Origin: Xanthobacteraceae bacterium
GTDB taxonomy: Bacteria; Pseudomonadota; Alphaproteobacteria; Rhizobiales; Xanthobacteraceae
Length of the DNA: 54,032 bases
Assembly: GCA_019745775.1 (NCBI GenBank)
Contig: JAIESR010000057.1
Span: forward strand, 1 to 54,032
Direction: 5' to 3'
Part shown: in pieces, positions 1-9,407 of the stretch
Position numbering within the stretch: the first letter of the stretch is position 1
Layout of the letters: every line of letters starts with the position of its first letter
The notes under the pieces: model-generated
What the model was told of the DNA's origin: nothing
Seen by the model: the letters and a program-made list of their open reading frames with translations, nothing else
The model's database searches: none
Made by a program: the position numbers and the translations under genes

Positions 1-72
1 GGCTTGGTGGGCACGGCGCTGCAACGTGTGCGTGGAGAGGGTGTGCGGACGCGGCCCGCGCCTTTGCCCACC

Positions 73-1038
73 CTACCGCATCGGCTTGAGGCCGAGCCGG
101 TCGAGCAGGCGCATGTCGCGATCGCGACCGGGGTTCGGCGTCGTGAGCAGCTTCGGTCCGTAGAAGATCGAGTTGGCGCCGGCCAGGAAACACAGCGCCT
201 GGGTCTCGTCGCTCATGTCCTCGCGCCCGGCGGAGAGCCGAACCACCGATCGCGGCATGGTGATGCGCGCGACGGCGATGGTGCGCACGAAGTCGAGCGC
301 GTCGAGGCCATTGCTGCCGGACAACGGCGTGCCTTCGACCTGCACCAGCATGTTGATCGGCACCGACTCCGGATGCTGCGGCAGGCTCGCCAGCGCCGCG
401 ATCAGCCCGGCGCGGTCGTCGTCGCTCTCGCCCATCCCGACAATGCCGCCGCAGCACACATGAATGCCGGCGCTGCGCACCGCGCTCAGCGTATCGAGAC
501 GGTCCTGATAGACGCGCGTGGTGATGATCTCGCCGTAGAACTCCGGCGAGGTATCGAGGTTGTGGTTGTAGTAGTCGAGGCCCGAAGCCTTGAGCCGCTT
601 CGCCTGCGCCTCGGTGAGCATGCCGAGGGTGGCGCAGCTTTCCAGCCCGAGCGCGCGCACGCCCTCCACCATGGCGCAGACCTGTTCGAGATCGCGGTCC
701 TTCGGCTCGCGCCAGGCCGCGCCCATGCAGAAGCGGCTCGCGCCCGCGCTCCGGGCGGCGCGCGCCTCGGCGAGCACGGCATCGACGCTCATCAGCTTCT
801 CGGCCTTGACGCCGGTCGCGTAGGCCGCGCTCTGCGGGCAATAGGCGCAGTCCTCGGGGCAACCGCCGGTCTTGATCGACAGCAGCGTCGAGATCTGCAC
901 CGCCGCGGGATCGAAGTGGGATCGGTGGACCGCCTGCGCGCGGAACATCAGCTCCGGGAACGGCAGCTTGAACAGCGCGCCGACCTCGTCGCGCGTCCAG
1001 TCGTGGCGGATCATACCGTTCGCGTGTCCCGTGCTCAT
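73..1038 (-). CDS. bioB: Biotin synthase BioB
   Basis: Radical SAM enzyme that inserts sulfur into dethiobiotin, the last step of biotin synthesis, in the cytoplasm. The 321-residue protein is of normal length. The CxxxCxxC motif for the SAM [4Fe-4S] cluster is C60, C64, C67. C104, C135 and C195 plus the Arg of a VVRLSAGR motif match the usual ligands of the second, sacrificial [2Fe-2S] cluster. The ATG at 1038 has GAGG just upstream. No other bio gene is adjacent; the next gene is divergent. A half copy of a palindrome (TTTGCCCACCCTAC) overlaps the stop codon region. Identification is secure from the motifs. Confidence 0.97.
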   Translation of the reverse strand: MSTGHANGMIRHDWTRDEVGALFKLPFPELMFRAQAVHRSHFDPAAVQISTLLSIKTGGCPEDCAYCPQSAAYATGVKAEKLMSVDAVLAEARAARSAGASRFCMGAAWREPKDRDLEQVCAMVEGVRALGLESCATLGMLTEAQAKRLKASGLDYYNHNLDTSPEFYGEIITTRVYQDRLDTLSAVRSAGIHVCCGGIVGMGESDDDRAGLIAALASLPQHPESVPINMLVQVEGTPLSGSNGLDALDFVRTIAVARITMPRSVVRLSAGREDMSDETQALCFLAGANSIFYGPKLLTTPNPGRDRDMRLLDRLGLKPMR

Positions 1039-1216
1039 CGACCTCAGCTTGATCGAAAACAGTGGCTTCGGCGCAAGATGCGGACAGAAAGGCCCTAAAT
1101 CAAGCGATCTGTGGGAACTTCACACCGGCCCCATGGGGAGAATTCGGTTCATTTGGCGGCCTCGCTGGGATATGGTCGCGCCCGGGATTGCGTTTTGGCG
1201 GCGGGAAACGTTTTTG

Positions 1217-3019
1217 ATGGTTCAGAACTCTCCCAAATCGGGCTTGTTTCATCTCGTGATGATCAAGCCGACGCACTATGACGACGACGGCTACCCGATC
1301 CAGTGGGTCCGCTCGGCGATCCCATCGAACACGCTCGCCTGCCTCAACGGCCTCGCCGAGGACGCGCAGCGGCGCGGCGTGCTGGGTGACGGCGTCGAGA
1401 TCCGCCTGCACACCTATGACGAGACCAACCGGCGGGTTCACCCCGGCCGCATCATCCGCATGATCCGGAAGGCCGGCGGCAAAGCGCTGATCTCGCTCGT
1501 CGGCGTGCAATCGAACCAATTCCCGCGCGCGGTCGATCTCGCGCGGCCGTTCCTGGCCGCCGGGCTGCCGGTCGGCATCGGCGGCTTCCACGTCTCCGGC
1601 TGCCTGTCCATGCTGCCGGAGCTTCCCGCCGACATCCGCGAGGCGCAGGCGCTCGGCGTCTCGATCTTCGCCGGCGAGGCCGAGGAAGGGCGGCTCGACG
1701 AGGTCTTGCGCGACGCCTGGAACGGCAAGCTCAAGCCGCTCTACAACTACATGGACAAGCTGCCTTCGCTGCAAGGCGAGGCGCCGCCGTTCCTGCCGCG
1801 CCAGCACGTGCGCCGCACCGCGGGCTCGCTGTCGAGCGTCGACCTCGGCCGCGGCTGTCCCTACCAGTGCTCGTTCTGCACCATCATCAACGTGCAGGGG
1901 CGCAAGAGCCGCTTCCGCTCGCCCGACGATCTCGAAAAGATCATCCGCGACAACCACGCGCAGAACATCAAGCGCTTCTTCATCACCGACGACAATTTCG
2001 CGCGCAACAAGGATTGGGAGATCCTGTTCGATCGCCTGATCGCGCTGCGCAAGAGCGAATTCCCCGGGCTCGGCTTCACCATCCAGGTCGACACGCTCTG
2101 CCACAAGATCCCGAACTTCATCGAGAAGGCGGCGCAGGCCGGCGTGCGGCGCGTCTTCATCGGGCTCGAGAACATCAATCCCGACAACCTGATCACCGCG
2201 AAGAAGCGGCAGAACAAGATCACCGAATACCGCGAGATGCTCCAGAAGTGGCGCAACCACGGCGCCATCACCTATGCCGGCTACATCCTCGGCTTCCCGG
2301 CCGACACCAAAGAGTCGATCCTGCGCGACATCGAGATCATCAAGCGCGAGCTGCCGATCGATATCCTCGAGTTCTTCTTCCTGACGCCGCTGCCCGGCTC
2401 GGAAGACCACCAGAAGCTGTCGGCGAAAGGGGTCTGGATGGACCCCGACATGAACAAATACGACCTCAACCACCGCGTCTCGCATCACCCGAAGATGTCG
2501 GACCAGGAGTGGGAAGAGGCCTATCGCGCGGCGTGGCTCACGTTCTATACGCCCGACCATATCCGTACGATCCTGCGGCGCTCGGCCGCCTGCCCGATCG
2601 GCCGCCCGAAGACCACGCTGTCGACCATCCTGTGGTTCTATTTGATGGTGCTGTTCGAGGGCGTGCACCCGCTCGAAGGCGGCGCGGTGCGGCTGAAATT
2701 CCGCCGCGACCGCCGCCACGGGCTGCCGCGCGAGAACCCGCTGCTGTTCTATCCGCGCTTCGCCGGCGAAACCGTGATCAAGCTGTGGCGCTATTACAAG
2801 GTCTACCGGACCTGCAAGAAGATCCTCGACGAGACGCTGACGGCGCCCGACCGCATGACCTACACCGATCTCGCGATCTCGCCGCCGAAGGACGACGAGT
2901 TCGACGCGCTCGACATGTATCATGCGACCCGCGGCGGCGAGGACGCGGTCGCGCGCAAGCACCGCGACGACGCGATCCGCGGCCACACCCACGCCATCCC
3001 GGCCGCCGCGGCGGAATAG
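1217..3019 (+). CDS. B12-binding-type radical SAM protein
   Basis: The frame is open from 872, but the ATG at 1217 is preferred because the region before it lacks protein-like composition and overlaps the bioB upstream region. The product is about 600 residues. Residues 1-170 look like a cobalamin-binding-type Rossmann region (GVQSN and GIGGFH segments), followed by the radical SAM core with CxxxCxxC at C214, C218, C221 and a GRG motif just before it. The C-terminal ~150 residues are specific to the subfamily. Many such proteins are methyltransferases or act in lipid/hopanoid or pigment tailoring, but nothing here fixes the substrate. It is transcribed away from bioB. Confidence 0.85.
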   Translation: MVQNSPKSGLFHLVMIKPTHYDDDGYPIQWVRSAIPSNTLACLNGLAEDAQRRGVLGDGVEIRLHTYDETNRRVHPGRIIRMIRKAGGKALISLVGVQSNQFPRAVDLARPFLAAGLPVGIGGFHVSGCLSMLPELPADIREAQALGVSIFAGEAEEGRLDEVLRDAWNGKLKPLYNYMDKLPSLQGEAPPFLPRQHVRRTAGSLSSVDLGRGCPYQCSFCTIINVQGRKSRFRSPDDLEKIIRDNHAQNIKRFFITDDNFARNKDWEILFDRLIALRKSEFPGLGFTIQVDTLCHKIPNFIEKAAQAGVRRVFIGLENINPDNLITAKKRQNKITEYREMLQKWRNHGAITYAGYILGFPADTKESILRDIEIIKRELPIDILEFFFLTPLPGSEDHQKLSAKGVWMDPDMNKYDLNHRVSHHPKMSDQEWEEAYRAAWLTFYTPDHIRTILRRSAACPIGRPKTTLSTILWFYLMVLFEGVHPLEGGAVRLKFRRDRRHGLPRENPLLFYPRFAGETVIKLWRYYKVYRTCKKILDETLTAPDRMTYTDLAISPPKDDEFDALDMYHATRGGEDAVARKHRDDAIRGHTHAIPAAAAE

Positions 3020-3022
3020 GCG

Positions 3023-5242
3023 TCAGGCGCCTGAGCGCATCGCGGCCTTCACCTTCTCCGGCGTATAGGGCACCGAGCGCAGCCGCACGCCGATGGCGTC
3101 GAACACCGCGTTCGAGATCGCCGACGGCACCACCGCCGCAGCCGGCTCGCCGGCGCCCCACGGCGGCGCGTTGGGCCGGTCGATGAGGTCGATCACGATC
3201 TCCGGCACGTCCGGGAAGCGGATGACCGGATAGCTCTCCCAGTCGAGACTGGTGACGTGCGAGCGGTCGAACTTCAGCTCCTCGATCAGCGTGCGGCTCA
3301 CCATCTGGATGACGTTGCCGTCGAGCTGGTTGCGCAGCCCGTCCGGATTGACGATCTGCCCGCAGTCGTGCGCCATGTAGACCTTCGACACCTTGATGGC
3401 GCCGGCCGCGCGGTCGACTTCGACCTCCGCAACCACCGCCACATAGGTACGCGCCAGCTCGTATTTGACATACGAGACGCCGCGGCCCTTCGCGACATTG
3501 CCGCCGGCGCCGCGTTGCGGCGACGGCCGCTTTTCCCATTTCGCCAGCGCCGCGACGCGGTTGAGGGCCTCGATGCCGCGCTTGTCGGCGGGGTCGAGAT
3601 ATTTCAGCCGGAACTCGATCGGGTCGGCATTCGCCGCCGCCGCGAGCTCGTCGAGGAAGCATTCGTTGGCGTAGGTGTTCTGCATGCGGCCCGGCGTCCT
3701 GATCCAGGACGGCCGGAACGGCGTGCTCTCCAGGCGGTGGCAGACCGCTTTCACATTGGCGAACCTGTAGGGGATGTTCGAGTTATGGAAGATGTTGCCG
3801 GGCGCAATGTCGGGCTTTGCCGGCAGGCCCGCGAGCGTCGCCGGGATCAGCGGCACGAAGAAGCTCTTGTCGGTCTGCTGCGGAATGAAGAATTCCGACT
3901 CCCAGGCCGTCACCGTGCCGGAGCCGTCGATCGCCGCGCGCAGATCGATCAGCGTGGGCGGTCCCTTCGGATCCCAGCCGTGCTCGTCGGCGCGCGACCA
4001 CTGCACCCGCACCGGGCGGCCGACCGCCTTGGCGAGCATGGCGGCGTCCGCCGCCGCATCCTCATGGCCGTTGCGGCCGTAGCAGCCGGAGCCTTCGAGA
4101 TAGATGCAGCGCACGTCGTCGACCGGCATCTTGAACATCTCGGCAAGCTGCCTGCGCAGACTGTGGGTCGCCTGCGAGGCCGACCACGAGGTCAGCTTGC
4201 CGTCGCGGAATTCCGCGACCGCACACGACGGCCCGGTCGATCCGTGGGTATGGATCGGGAACTCGTAGGTGGCGGCGAGCTTCCTGACGCCGTCCTTGGC
4301 CATCGCCTCGGCGGTGTTGCCGACATTGCCGGTGGTCTCGTCGCGGAAAACCTTGGTGGCGCGCACATGCTCGAAGAGCTTGGCCTGCTCGGGCAGTCCT
4401 TCCCACTTGGACCAGCTCGCCTTGAGCTGGCGCGCGCCCTTGATCGCGCCCCACTCGGTCTGCGCCACCACGCCGAGGAAATTGCCCTCGCGCACCACCT
4501 GCACGATGCCGGCGACATCCTTGATCGAGCCTTCGTCGACGCTTTCGAGCCTGGCGCCGACCGACGGCGGCCGGATCACGCGGCCATGCAGCATGCCGCG
4601 CAGGCGCAGATTGTTGATGTAGGGAAAGCGCCCCCTGACCTTGTCCGGGATGTCGACGCGCGCGATCGGCTTGCCGACGATCTTGTAGTCCTTCGGATCC
4701 TTGAACTTCGCCGGCTTGGCCGGGTCGAGCTTGAGCGAGAACATCCGGCCGCCGACCAATTCGCCGTAGCTGACACGGCGATCGCCGGCGCGGATGACGC
4801 CGCCCGACACGGTGAGGGTATCGGCCTGGACGCGCAGCCGCCGCGCCGCCCGCTCGATCAGCTCGGCGCGCGCCGTCGCCGCCGCGTTGCGGATCTGCAT
4901 CCCGCCGGCCTGGATCGAGAGGCTGCCCCAGGTCGTGCCCTGGTCGGGGGTGAGCGCGGTGTCGCCCTCGACGACCCGCACCATGTTGAACGGAACGTCG
5001 AGCTCTTCGGCGGCGATCTGCGCGAGCGCGGTGCGCACGCCGGTCCCGAGATCGACCTTGCCGGAATAGAGCGTCACGCGTCCGCGCACGTCGATCGCGA
5101 GGTACGCATCGACTTCGGCGATCGACAGCGGACGCTGCGCCGCCTGCTGGGCGGCTGCTTCGCCGGCAAGGGAGAAGCTGACGATCAGCGCGCCGCCGCC
5201 CGTGAGGAGATCGCGCCGCGACGGATTGAAATGCCTGGTCAT
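3023..5242 (-). CDS. Molybdopterin-binding subunit, IorB/CoxL (xanthine dehydrogenase) family
   Basis: Large subunit of a two-component molybdenum hydroxylase, probably oxidising an aldehyde or N-heterocycle in the periplasm. The N-terminus has a twin-arginine signal (SRRDLL plus a hydrophobic stretch ending AAAQ), so the enzyme is likely exported folded. The C-terminal GAGEP motif places the catalytic Glu at about residue 699. The segment GSGCYGRNGHED takes the place of the GGxFGR-type loop of the family. At 739 residues it fits IorB-like proteins. The (2Fe-2S) subunit lies 13 bp upstream in the same direction. No FAD subunit is encoded, so electrons probably leave through a cytochrome encoded elsewhere. 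Substrate unknown. Confidence 0.9.
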   Translation of the reverse strand: MTRHFNPSRRDLLTGGGALIVSFSLAGEAAAQQAAQRPLSIAEVDAYLAIDVRGRVTLYSGKVDLGTGVRTALAQIAAEELDVPFNMVRVVEGDTALTPDQGTTWGSLSIQAGGMQIRNAAATARAELIERAARRLRVQADTLTVSGGVIRAGDRRVSYGELVGGRMFSLKLDPAKPAKFKDPKDYKIVGKPIARVDIPDKVRGRFPYINNLRLRGMLHGRVIRPPSVGARLESVDEGSIKDVAGIVQVVREGNFLGVVAQTEWGAIKGARQLKASWSKWEGLPEQAKLFEHVRATKVFRDETTGNVGNTAEAMAKDGVRKLAATYEFPIHTHGSTGPSCAVAEFRDGKLTSWSASQATHSLRRQLAEMFKMPVDDVRCIYLEGSGCYGRNGHEDAAADAAMLAKAVGRPVRVQWSRADEHGWDPKGPPTLIDLRAAIDGSGTVTAWESEFFIPQQTDKSFFVPLIPATLAGLPAKPDIAPGNIFHNSNIPYRFANVKAVCHRLESTPFRPSWIRTPGRMQNTYANECFLDELAAAANADPIEFRLKYLDPADKRGIEALNRVAALAKWEKRPSPQRGAGGNVAKGRGVSYVKYELARTYVAVVAEVEVDRAAGAIKVSKVYMAHDCGQIVNPDGLRNQLDGNVIQMVSRTLIEELKFDRSHVTSLDWESYPVIRFPDVPEIVIDLIDRPNAPPWGAGEPAAAVVPSAISNAVFDAIGVRLRSVPYTPEKVKAAMRSGA

Positions 5243-5255
5243 GGCTCGCCCTCCC

Positions 5256-5726
5256 TCACGCCTGTCCGGCCGCGCGCTTGACCGCGCGTACGATGCGGGT
5301 GTGGGTGCCGCAGCGGCAGATGTTGCCGGCGAGCGCCTTCCTGATATCCGCCTCGGACGGATTCTTGTTGCCAGCGAGGAACGCGGCCGACTGCATGATC
5401 ATGCCGTTGATGCAGTAGCCGCACTGCACCGCCTGCTCCTCGACGAAGGCGCGCTGCACCGGGTGCAGCCGGCTGCCCTGCGAGAGCCCTTCGATGGTCA
5501 CGACCTTCTGCGCCGGTGCGACCTTCGACAGCGGCAGCACGCAGGAGCGCACCGGCTTGCCGTCGACATGGACGGTACAGGCGCCGCACTGGGCGAGCCC
5601 GCAGCCGAACAGCGGGCCGTTGAGGCCGAGATTCTCGCGCAGCGCGAGCAGCAGCGGCATGTCGGGATCGTCGACGGTGATCGTGCGCGACCGCCCATTG
5701 ACGTTGAGCGTCCTGCGTTCAGCCAT
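5256..5726 (-). CDS. (2Fe-2S)-binding subunit, IorA/CoxS family
   Basis: Small electron-transfer subunit partnering the molybdopterin protein encoded immediately downstream. The 156-residue protein has the plant-type [2Fe-2S] pattern GCGxxxCGxC with a further Cys after VDGKPVRS, and the second, all-alpha cluster domain with CGYC and CRC. It has no signal peptide, as expected for a subunit exported by hitch-hiking on the Tat-targeted large subunit. GGGAGGA precedes the ATG at 5726 at good spacing, making it the first gene of a two-gene operon. Confidence 0.92.
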   Translation of the reverse strand: MAERRTLNVNGRSRTITVDDPDMPLLLALRENLGLNGPLFGCGLAQCGACTVHVDGKPVRSCVLPLSKVAPAQKVVTIEGLSQGSRLHPVQRAFVEEQAVQCGYCINGMIMQSAAFLAGNKNPSEADIRKALAGNICRCGTHTRIVRAVKRAAGQA

Positions 5727-5833
5727 GTGAATTCCTCCCCGGCTGCTGGCCTTGTTTGCGTGGCGGTTTTTTGTTGGATCGATTTCAGTCTAGCAGCGCG
5801 CCTCCAGCCGCGCCATATAGGGGCCGCTGCCGC

Positions 5834-6109
5834 ATGAACCTGGACGATGCCATGAGCGATACCATGAGCGATACCCCGCCCGACCGCCTGTCGAACGACC
5901 CGAACAGTCCCTACCACGACGCGGCGCTGCTGGAGCGCGGCATCGGCATCCGCTTCAAGGGCGCCGAGAAGACCAATGTCGAGGAGTATTGCGTGAGCGA
6001 GGGCTGGATCCGCGTGGCCGCCGGCACCGCCAAGGACCGCCACGGCAATCCGCTGACGATCAAGCTCAGGGGCGCGGTGGAGCCTTATTTCAAGGACAAG
6101 GCGGGGTGA
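5834..6109 (+). CDS. DUF3297 family protein
   Basis: Small conserved soluble protein of unknown function. The C-terminal two thirds match the family pattern recalled for DUF3297: a PPDRLS..PNSPYHD start, then GIGIRFKGxEKTNVEEYC, and a GNPLTIKL segment before the end. Three in-frame ATGs (5834, 5852, 5864) compete; the protein reading MSDTPPDRLS from 5864 is the family-typical start, giving 81 residues, whereas 5834 gives 91. It is divergent from the molybdenum enzyme genes across a ~107 bp gap. No motif indicates a reaction. Confidence 0.85.
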   Translation: MNLDDAMSDTMSDTPPDRLSNDPNSPYHDAALLERGIGIRFKGAEKTNVEEYCVSEGWIRVAAGTAKDRHGNPLTIKLRGAVEPYFKDKAG

Positions 6110-6167
6110 CGCGGAGTAAGCTCAATGGGCGCGAATTCTTCGTTGATACAAACACCGGAGGAACGCA

Positions 6168-6575
6168 ATGTTGAGAATGGCCGCGATCCTTGCGCTTGCA
6201 GTCAGTGTCGCTGGCTGCGGTGACTTCGTCAGCACGTTTACGGACGGCTTGAATCAGGCCAAAGCTGTTGAAGCCGAGTTGGAGCAGTCGATCGGGGCCA
6301 AGCCGCGGGTCGGGTTCAATTCGCACAACGGCAAGCTGACATCGGTAACGGTGATGTTCCCTGCACTCTATGAATCCAAGCCGTTGAGCGAGCTTGCCGA
6401 GATCGTACGCTCGGCGGTGCGAGCTAATTTCAAGCAAGCTCCCGGCGCGATCGTGCTCAGCTTCGCGGTGCCAGCGCAGGCCGCAGCACCGGCATTGCCG
6501 GCGAAGCCGCCGGTGCCCCACCTGGACAAGCTCCCGATCGGCGACGGTGAATCGGCGGCATTGCCGCGCAGATAG
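6168..6575 (+). CDS. Small predicted lipoprotein, hypothetical
   Basis: 135-residue protein with a short hydrophobic signal and a lipobox (VAGC, Cys17), so probably lipid-anchored and exported. The mature part has no domain I recognise; it ends in an Ala/Pro-rich tail. GGAGGAA lies just upstream of the ATG at 6168, so the start is well supported. It follows the DUF3297 gene by 58 bp and converges on fdsA. Confidence 0.75.
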   Translation: MLRMAAILALAVSVAGCGDFVSTFTDGLNQAKAVEAELEQSIGAKPRVGFNSHNGKLTSVTVMFPALYESKPLSELAEIVRSAVRANFKQAPGAIVLSFAVPAQAAAPALPAKPPVPHLDKLPIGDGESAALPRR

Positions 6576-6614
6576 GATGCGCCTCAGCGGCAAGCGATTT
6601 CGTTGCCGCTCGCG

Positions 6615-9407
6615 CTACTCCGCCGCCACCATCGTCGGTGAGCGAACCGCCTCGACCTTGGCCGCGCAGAACTTGAACTCGGGAATTTTCCCGAACGGAT
6701 CGAGCTTCGGATTGGTGAGCAGGTTCGCCGCCGCCTCGGCATAGGCGAACGGGATGAACACCACGCCGTCCGGCACCGCGTCGTCCTGGCGCGCGGCGAG
6801 CTCCACCGTGCCGCGGCGGGTCGAGACGCGCACCCTGTCGCCGGGTGCGATGCCGAGCTTCGCGATCGTGCCGGGCGAGAGCTGCGCGCTCGCCGACGGC
6901 TCGATCGCGTCGAGCACCTGCGCGCGCCGCGTCATCGATCCGGTGTGCCAATGCTCGAGCTGGCGCCCGGTCGAGAGGATGAACGGATACTCGGCGTCAG
7001 GCACCTCGTCCGGCGGCTGTAATTTCGTGGCGACGAGCTTCGCAAAGCCGCCCGGACGCGGGAAGCCCTTGTCGAACACCACGTCGCGGCCGGGCTGGTC
7101 GGGCGCGTCGGAGGGATAGGTGACGGCGTCCTCGCGCGCGATGCGCTCCCAGGAGATGTTGGCAAGCGCCGGCATCATCGACGCCATCTCGGTGTAGACC
7201 TCGCTGACATGCCGGTAGTTCCAGCCGCAGCCGAGGCGGTTGGCGATGTCCTGGATGATCCAGAGATCGTGGCGCGCCTCCCCCGGCAGCGGCAGCGCCT
7301 GGCGGCCGATCTGCACCTGGCGGTTGGTGTTGGTGACGGTGCCGTCCTTCTCCGGCCAGCCCGACGCCGGCAGCACCACGTCGGCATAGACGGCGGTCTC
7401 GGTGAGGAACAGGTCCTGCACCACGAGATGCTCGAGATGCGCGAGCGCCTGCCGCGCGTGGTTGAGGTCGGGGTCCGACATCGCCGGGTTCTCGCCCTCG
7501 ATATACATACCCTTGATCTCGCCGGCGTGCACCGCCTGCATGATTTCGACCACGGTCTTGCCGCGCTTGGGATCGAGCTTCACGCCCCAGGCTTTTTCAT
7601 ACTGCGCACGGATCTCCGGATTCTCGACCGACTTGTAGTCGGGGAAGAACATCGGGATCAGGCCCGCGTCGGACGCGCCCTGCACGTTGTTCTGGCCCCG
7701 CAGCGGATGCAGGCCGGTGCCGGGACGGCCGATCTGCCCGGTGATGAGCGACAGCGCGATCAGGCAGCGTGCATTGTCGGTGCCGTGGGTGTGCTGCGAC
7801 ACGCCCATGCCCCAGAAGATGATCGCGCTCTCGGCGCGGGCATAGGCGCGCGCGACCTCGCGCAACGTGTCGGCGTCGATGCCGCAGATCGGCGCCATCT
7901 CCTCCGGCGTGAAGTCCCTGATGTTCTGCTTCCAGGCGTCGAAGCCTTCGACATAGGTCTGGATGTACTGCTGGTCGTAGAGCTTCTCGGTGACGATGAC
8001 GTTGAGCATGGCGTTGAGCATCGCCACGTCGGCGCCGTTCTTGAACTGGAGCATCTTCCAGGCATGGCGCTTGAGCGCCTGCCCGCGCGGGTCCATCACC
8101 ACGAGCTTGGCGCCGCGCTTGGCCGCCTGCTTGAAGAACGTCGCCGCCACCGGATGGTTCTCGGTCGGGTTGGCGCCGATCACGATGATGAAGTCGGAAT
8201 TCTTGCACTCGTTGAAGGTCGCGGTCACCGCCGCTGAGCCGACGCCCTCGAGCAGCGCCGCCACCGACGAGGCGTGGCAGAGCCGCGTGCAGTGGTCGAC
8301 GTTGTTGGTGCCGAAGCCGGTGCGCACCAGCTTCTGGAACAGGTAGGCCTCCTCGTTCGAGCCCTTGGCGGAGCCGAAGCCGGCGAGCGCCTGCGGCCCG
8401 TCGCGGTCGCGGATTTTCTTCAAGCCGCCGGCGGCGCGGTCGAGCGCCTCCTCCCAGGTCGCCGCGCGGAAATGCGTCCACGGGTTCGCCGGGTCGATGA
8501 ACTCGTGCGGCACCTTCGGCACGCCGTCCTTGCGGATCATCGGCTTCAGCAGGCGGTGCGCGTTGTGCACGTAGTCGAAGCCGAAGCGGCCCTTGACGCA
8601 CAGGCGGTTCTGATTGGCCGGGCCATCGCGGCCGCTGACCGCGACGATCTTGTCGTTCTTGATCTCATAGGTGAGCTGGCAGCCGACGCCGCAATACGGG
8701 CACACGCTGTCGACAGTGCGATCGGGCTTGCCGGTGTAGACGTTGTCCGCGTCGACCATGGTCGCCGGCATCAGCGCGCCGGTCGGACAGGCCTGCACGC
8801 ACTCGCCGCAGGCGACGCAGGTCGAGGCGCCCATCGGGTCGTCGAAGTCGAACACGATCTTTTCGAGATGGCCGCGGCCGGCCATGCCGATCACGTCGTT
8901 GACCTGCACCTCGCGGCAGGCGCGGACGCAGAGATTGCAGTGGATGCACGCGTCGAGATTGACCGCCATCGCGACGTGGCTGCGGTCCGGCGCCGGCACC
9001 TCGATCGGCGCGCGCTTGGGGAAGCGGCCAGCGTCGGCTTTCAGGCGCCTGGCGGTTTTCCAGAGCTCCGAGTCCGGGTCGTGCGCGTGCGCCTGATCCG
9101 GCTGGTCGGTCATCAAGAGCTCGGCGACCATGCGGCGTGCGGTTAAGGCGCGCTCGGTCTGCGTCTTCACCTTCATGCCGGGCGTCGGCGTGCGGATGCA
9201 GCTCGCCGCCAGCACGCGCTCGCCTTCGACCTCGACCATGCAGACGCGGCAATTGCCGTCGGGGCGATAGCCGGGCTTCGGCGAATAGCACAGGTGCGGC
9301 AGCTTGATGTCGAGCCGGCGCGCGGCGCGGAAGATCGTCTCGCCGGGGCGGATGTCGACCTCACGATCGTCGATGAAGAAGGTGGCGGATTTGGCTGCTT
9401 GGGTCAT
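6615..9407 (-). CDS. fdsA: NAD-dependent formate dehydrogenase, molybdenum/tungsten alpha subunit
   Basis: Catalytic subunit oxidising formate to CO2 and passing electrons to the NAD-reducing FdsB. The frame is open to 9767, but the ATG at 9407 begins the family N-terminus and has GAGGGAA upstream. The 930 residues show a [2Fe-2S] site (C40, C53, C56, C70), two ferredoxin-type [4Fe-4S] sites (C154/157/160/164 and C197/200/203/207), the cofactor-proximal cluster (C236, C239, C243, C270), then the bis-MGD domains with C377-H378 as metal ligand and catalytic His. A later PLRGQNN segment carries the conserved Arg. The His-Cys3 cluster motif of longer homologues is absent. Its ATG overlaps the stop of the DUF559 gene (ATGA). 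Confidence 0.95.
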   Translation of the reverse strand: MTQAAKSATFFIDDREVDIRPGETIFRAARRLDIKLPHLCYSPKPGYRPDGNCRVCMVEVEGERVLAASCIRTPTPGMKVKTQTERALTARRMVAELLMTDQPDQAHAHDPDSELWKTARRLKADAGRFPKRAPIEVPAPDRSHVAMAVNLDACIHCNLCVRACREVQVNDVIGMAGRGHLEKIVFDFDDPMGASTCVACGECVQACPTGALMPATMVDADNVYTGKPDRTVDSVCPYCGVGCQLTYEIKNDKIVAVSGRDGPANQNRLCVKGRFGFDYVHNAHRLLKPMIRKDGVPKVPHEFIDPANPWTHFRAATWEEALDRAAGGLKKIRDRDGPQALAGFGSAKGSNEEAYLFQKLVRTGFGTNNVDHCTRLCHASSVAALLEGVGSAAVTATFNECKNSDFIIVIGANPTENHPVAATFFKQAAKRGAKLVVMDPRGQALKRHAWKMLQFKNGADVAMLNAMLNVIVTEKLYDQQYIQTYVEGFDAWKQNIRDFTPEEMAPICGIDADTLREVARAYARAESAIIFWGMGVSQHTHGTDNARCLIALSLITGQIGRPGTGLHPLRGQNNVQGASDAGLIPMFFPDYKSVENPEIRAQYEKAWGVKLDPKRGKTVVEIMQAVHAGEIKGMYIEGENPAMSDPDLNHARQALAHLEHLVVQDLFLTETAVYADVVLPASGWPEKDGTVTNTNRQVQIGRQALPLPGEARHDLWIIQDIANRLGCGWNYRHVSEVYTEMASMMPALANISWERIAREDAVTYPSDAPDQPGRDVVFDKGFPRPGGFAKLVATKLQPPDEVPDAEYPFILSTGRQLEHWHTGSMTRRAQVLDAIEPSASAQLSPGTIAKLGIAPGDRVRVSTRRGTVELAARQDDAVPDGVVFIPFAYAEAAANLLTNPKLDPFGKIPEFKFCAAKVEAVRSPTMVAAE

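Noticed and set aside
1100-2992. 630-codon open frame antisense to the radical SAM gene
   Set aside because: High GC leaves long antisense frames; its translation is Arg/Ala/Val/Asp-rich with no recognisable domain, while the sense strand has clear motifs.
3257-5281. 674-codon plus-strand frame over the molybdopterin subunit
   Set aside because: Antisense shadow of a well-supported gene.
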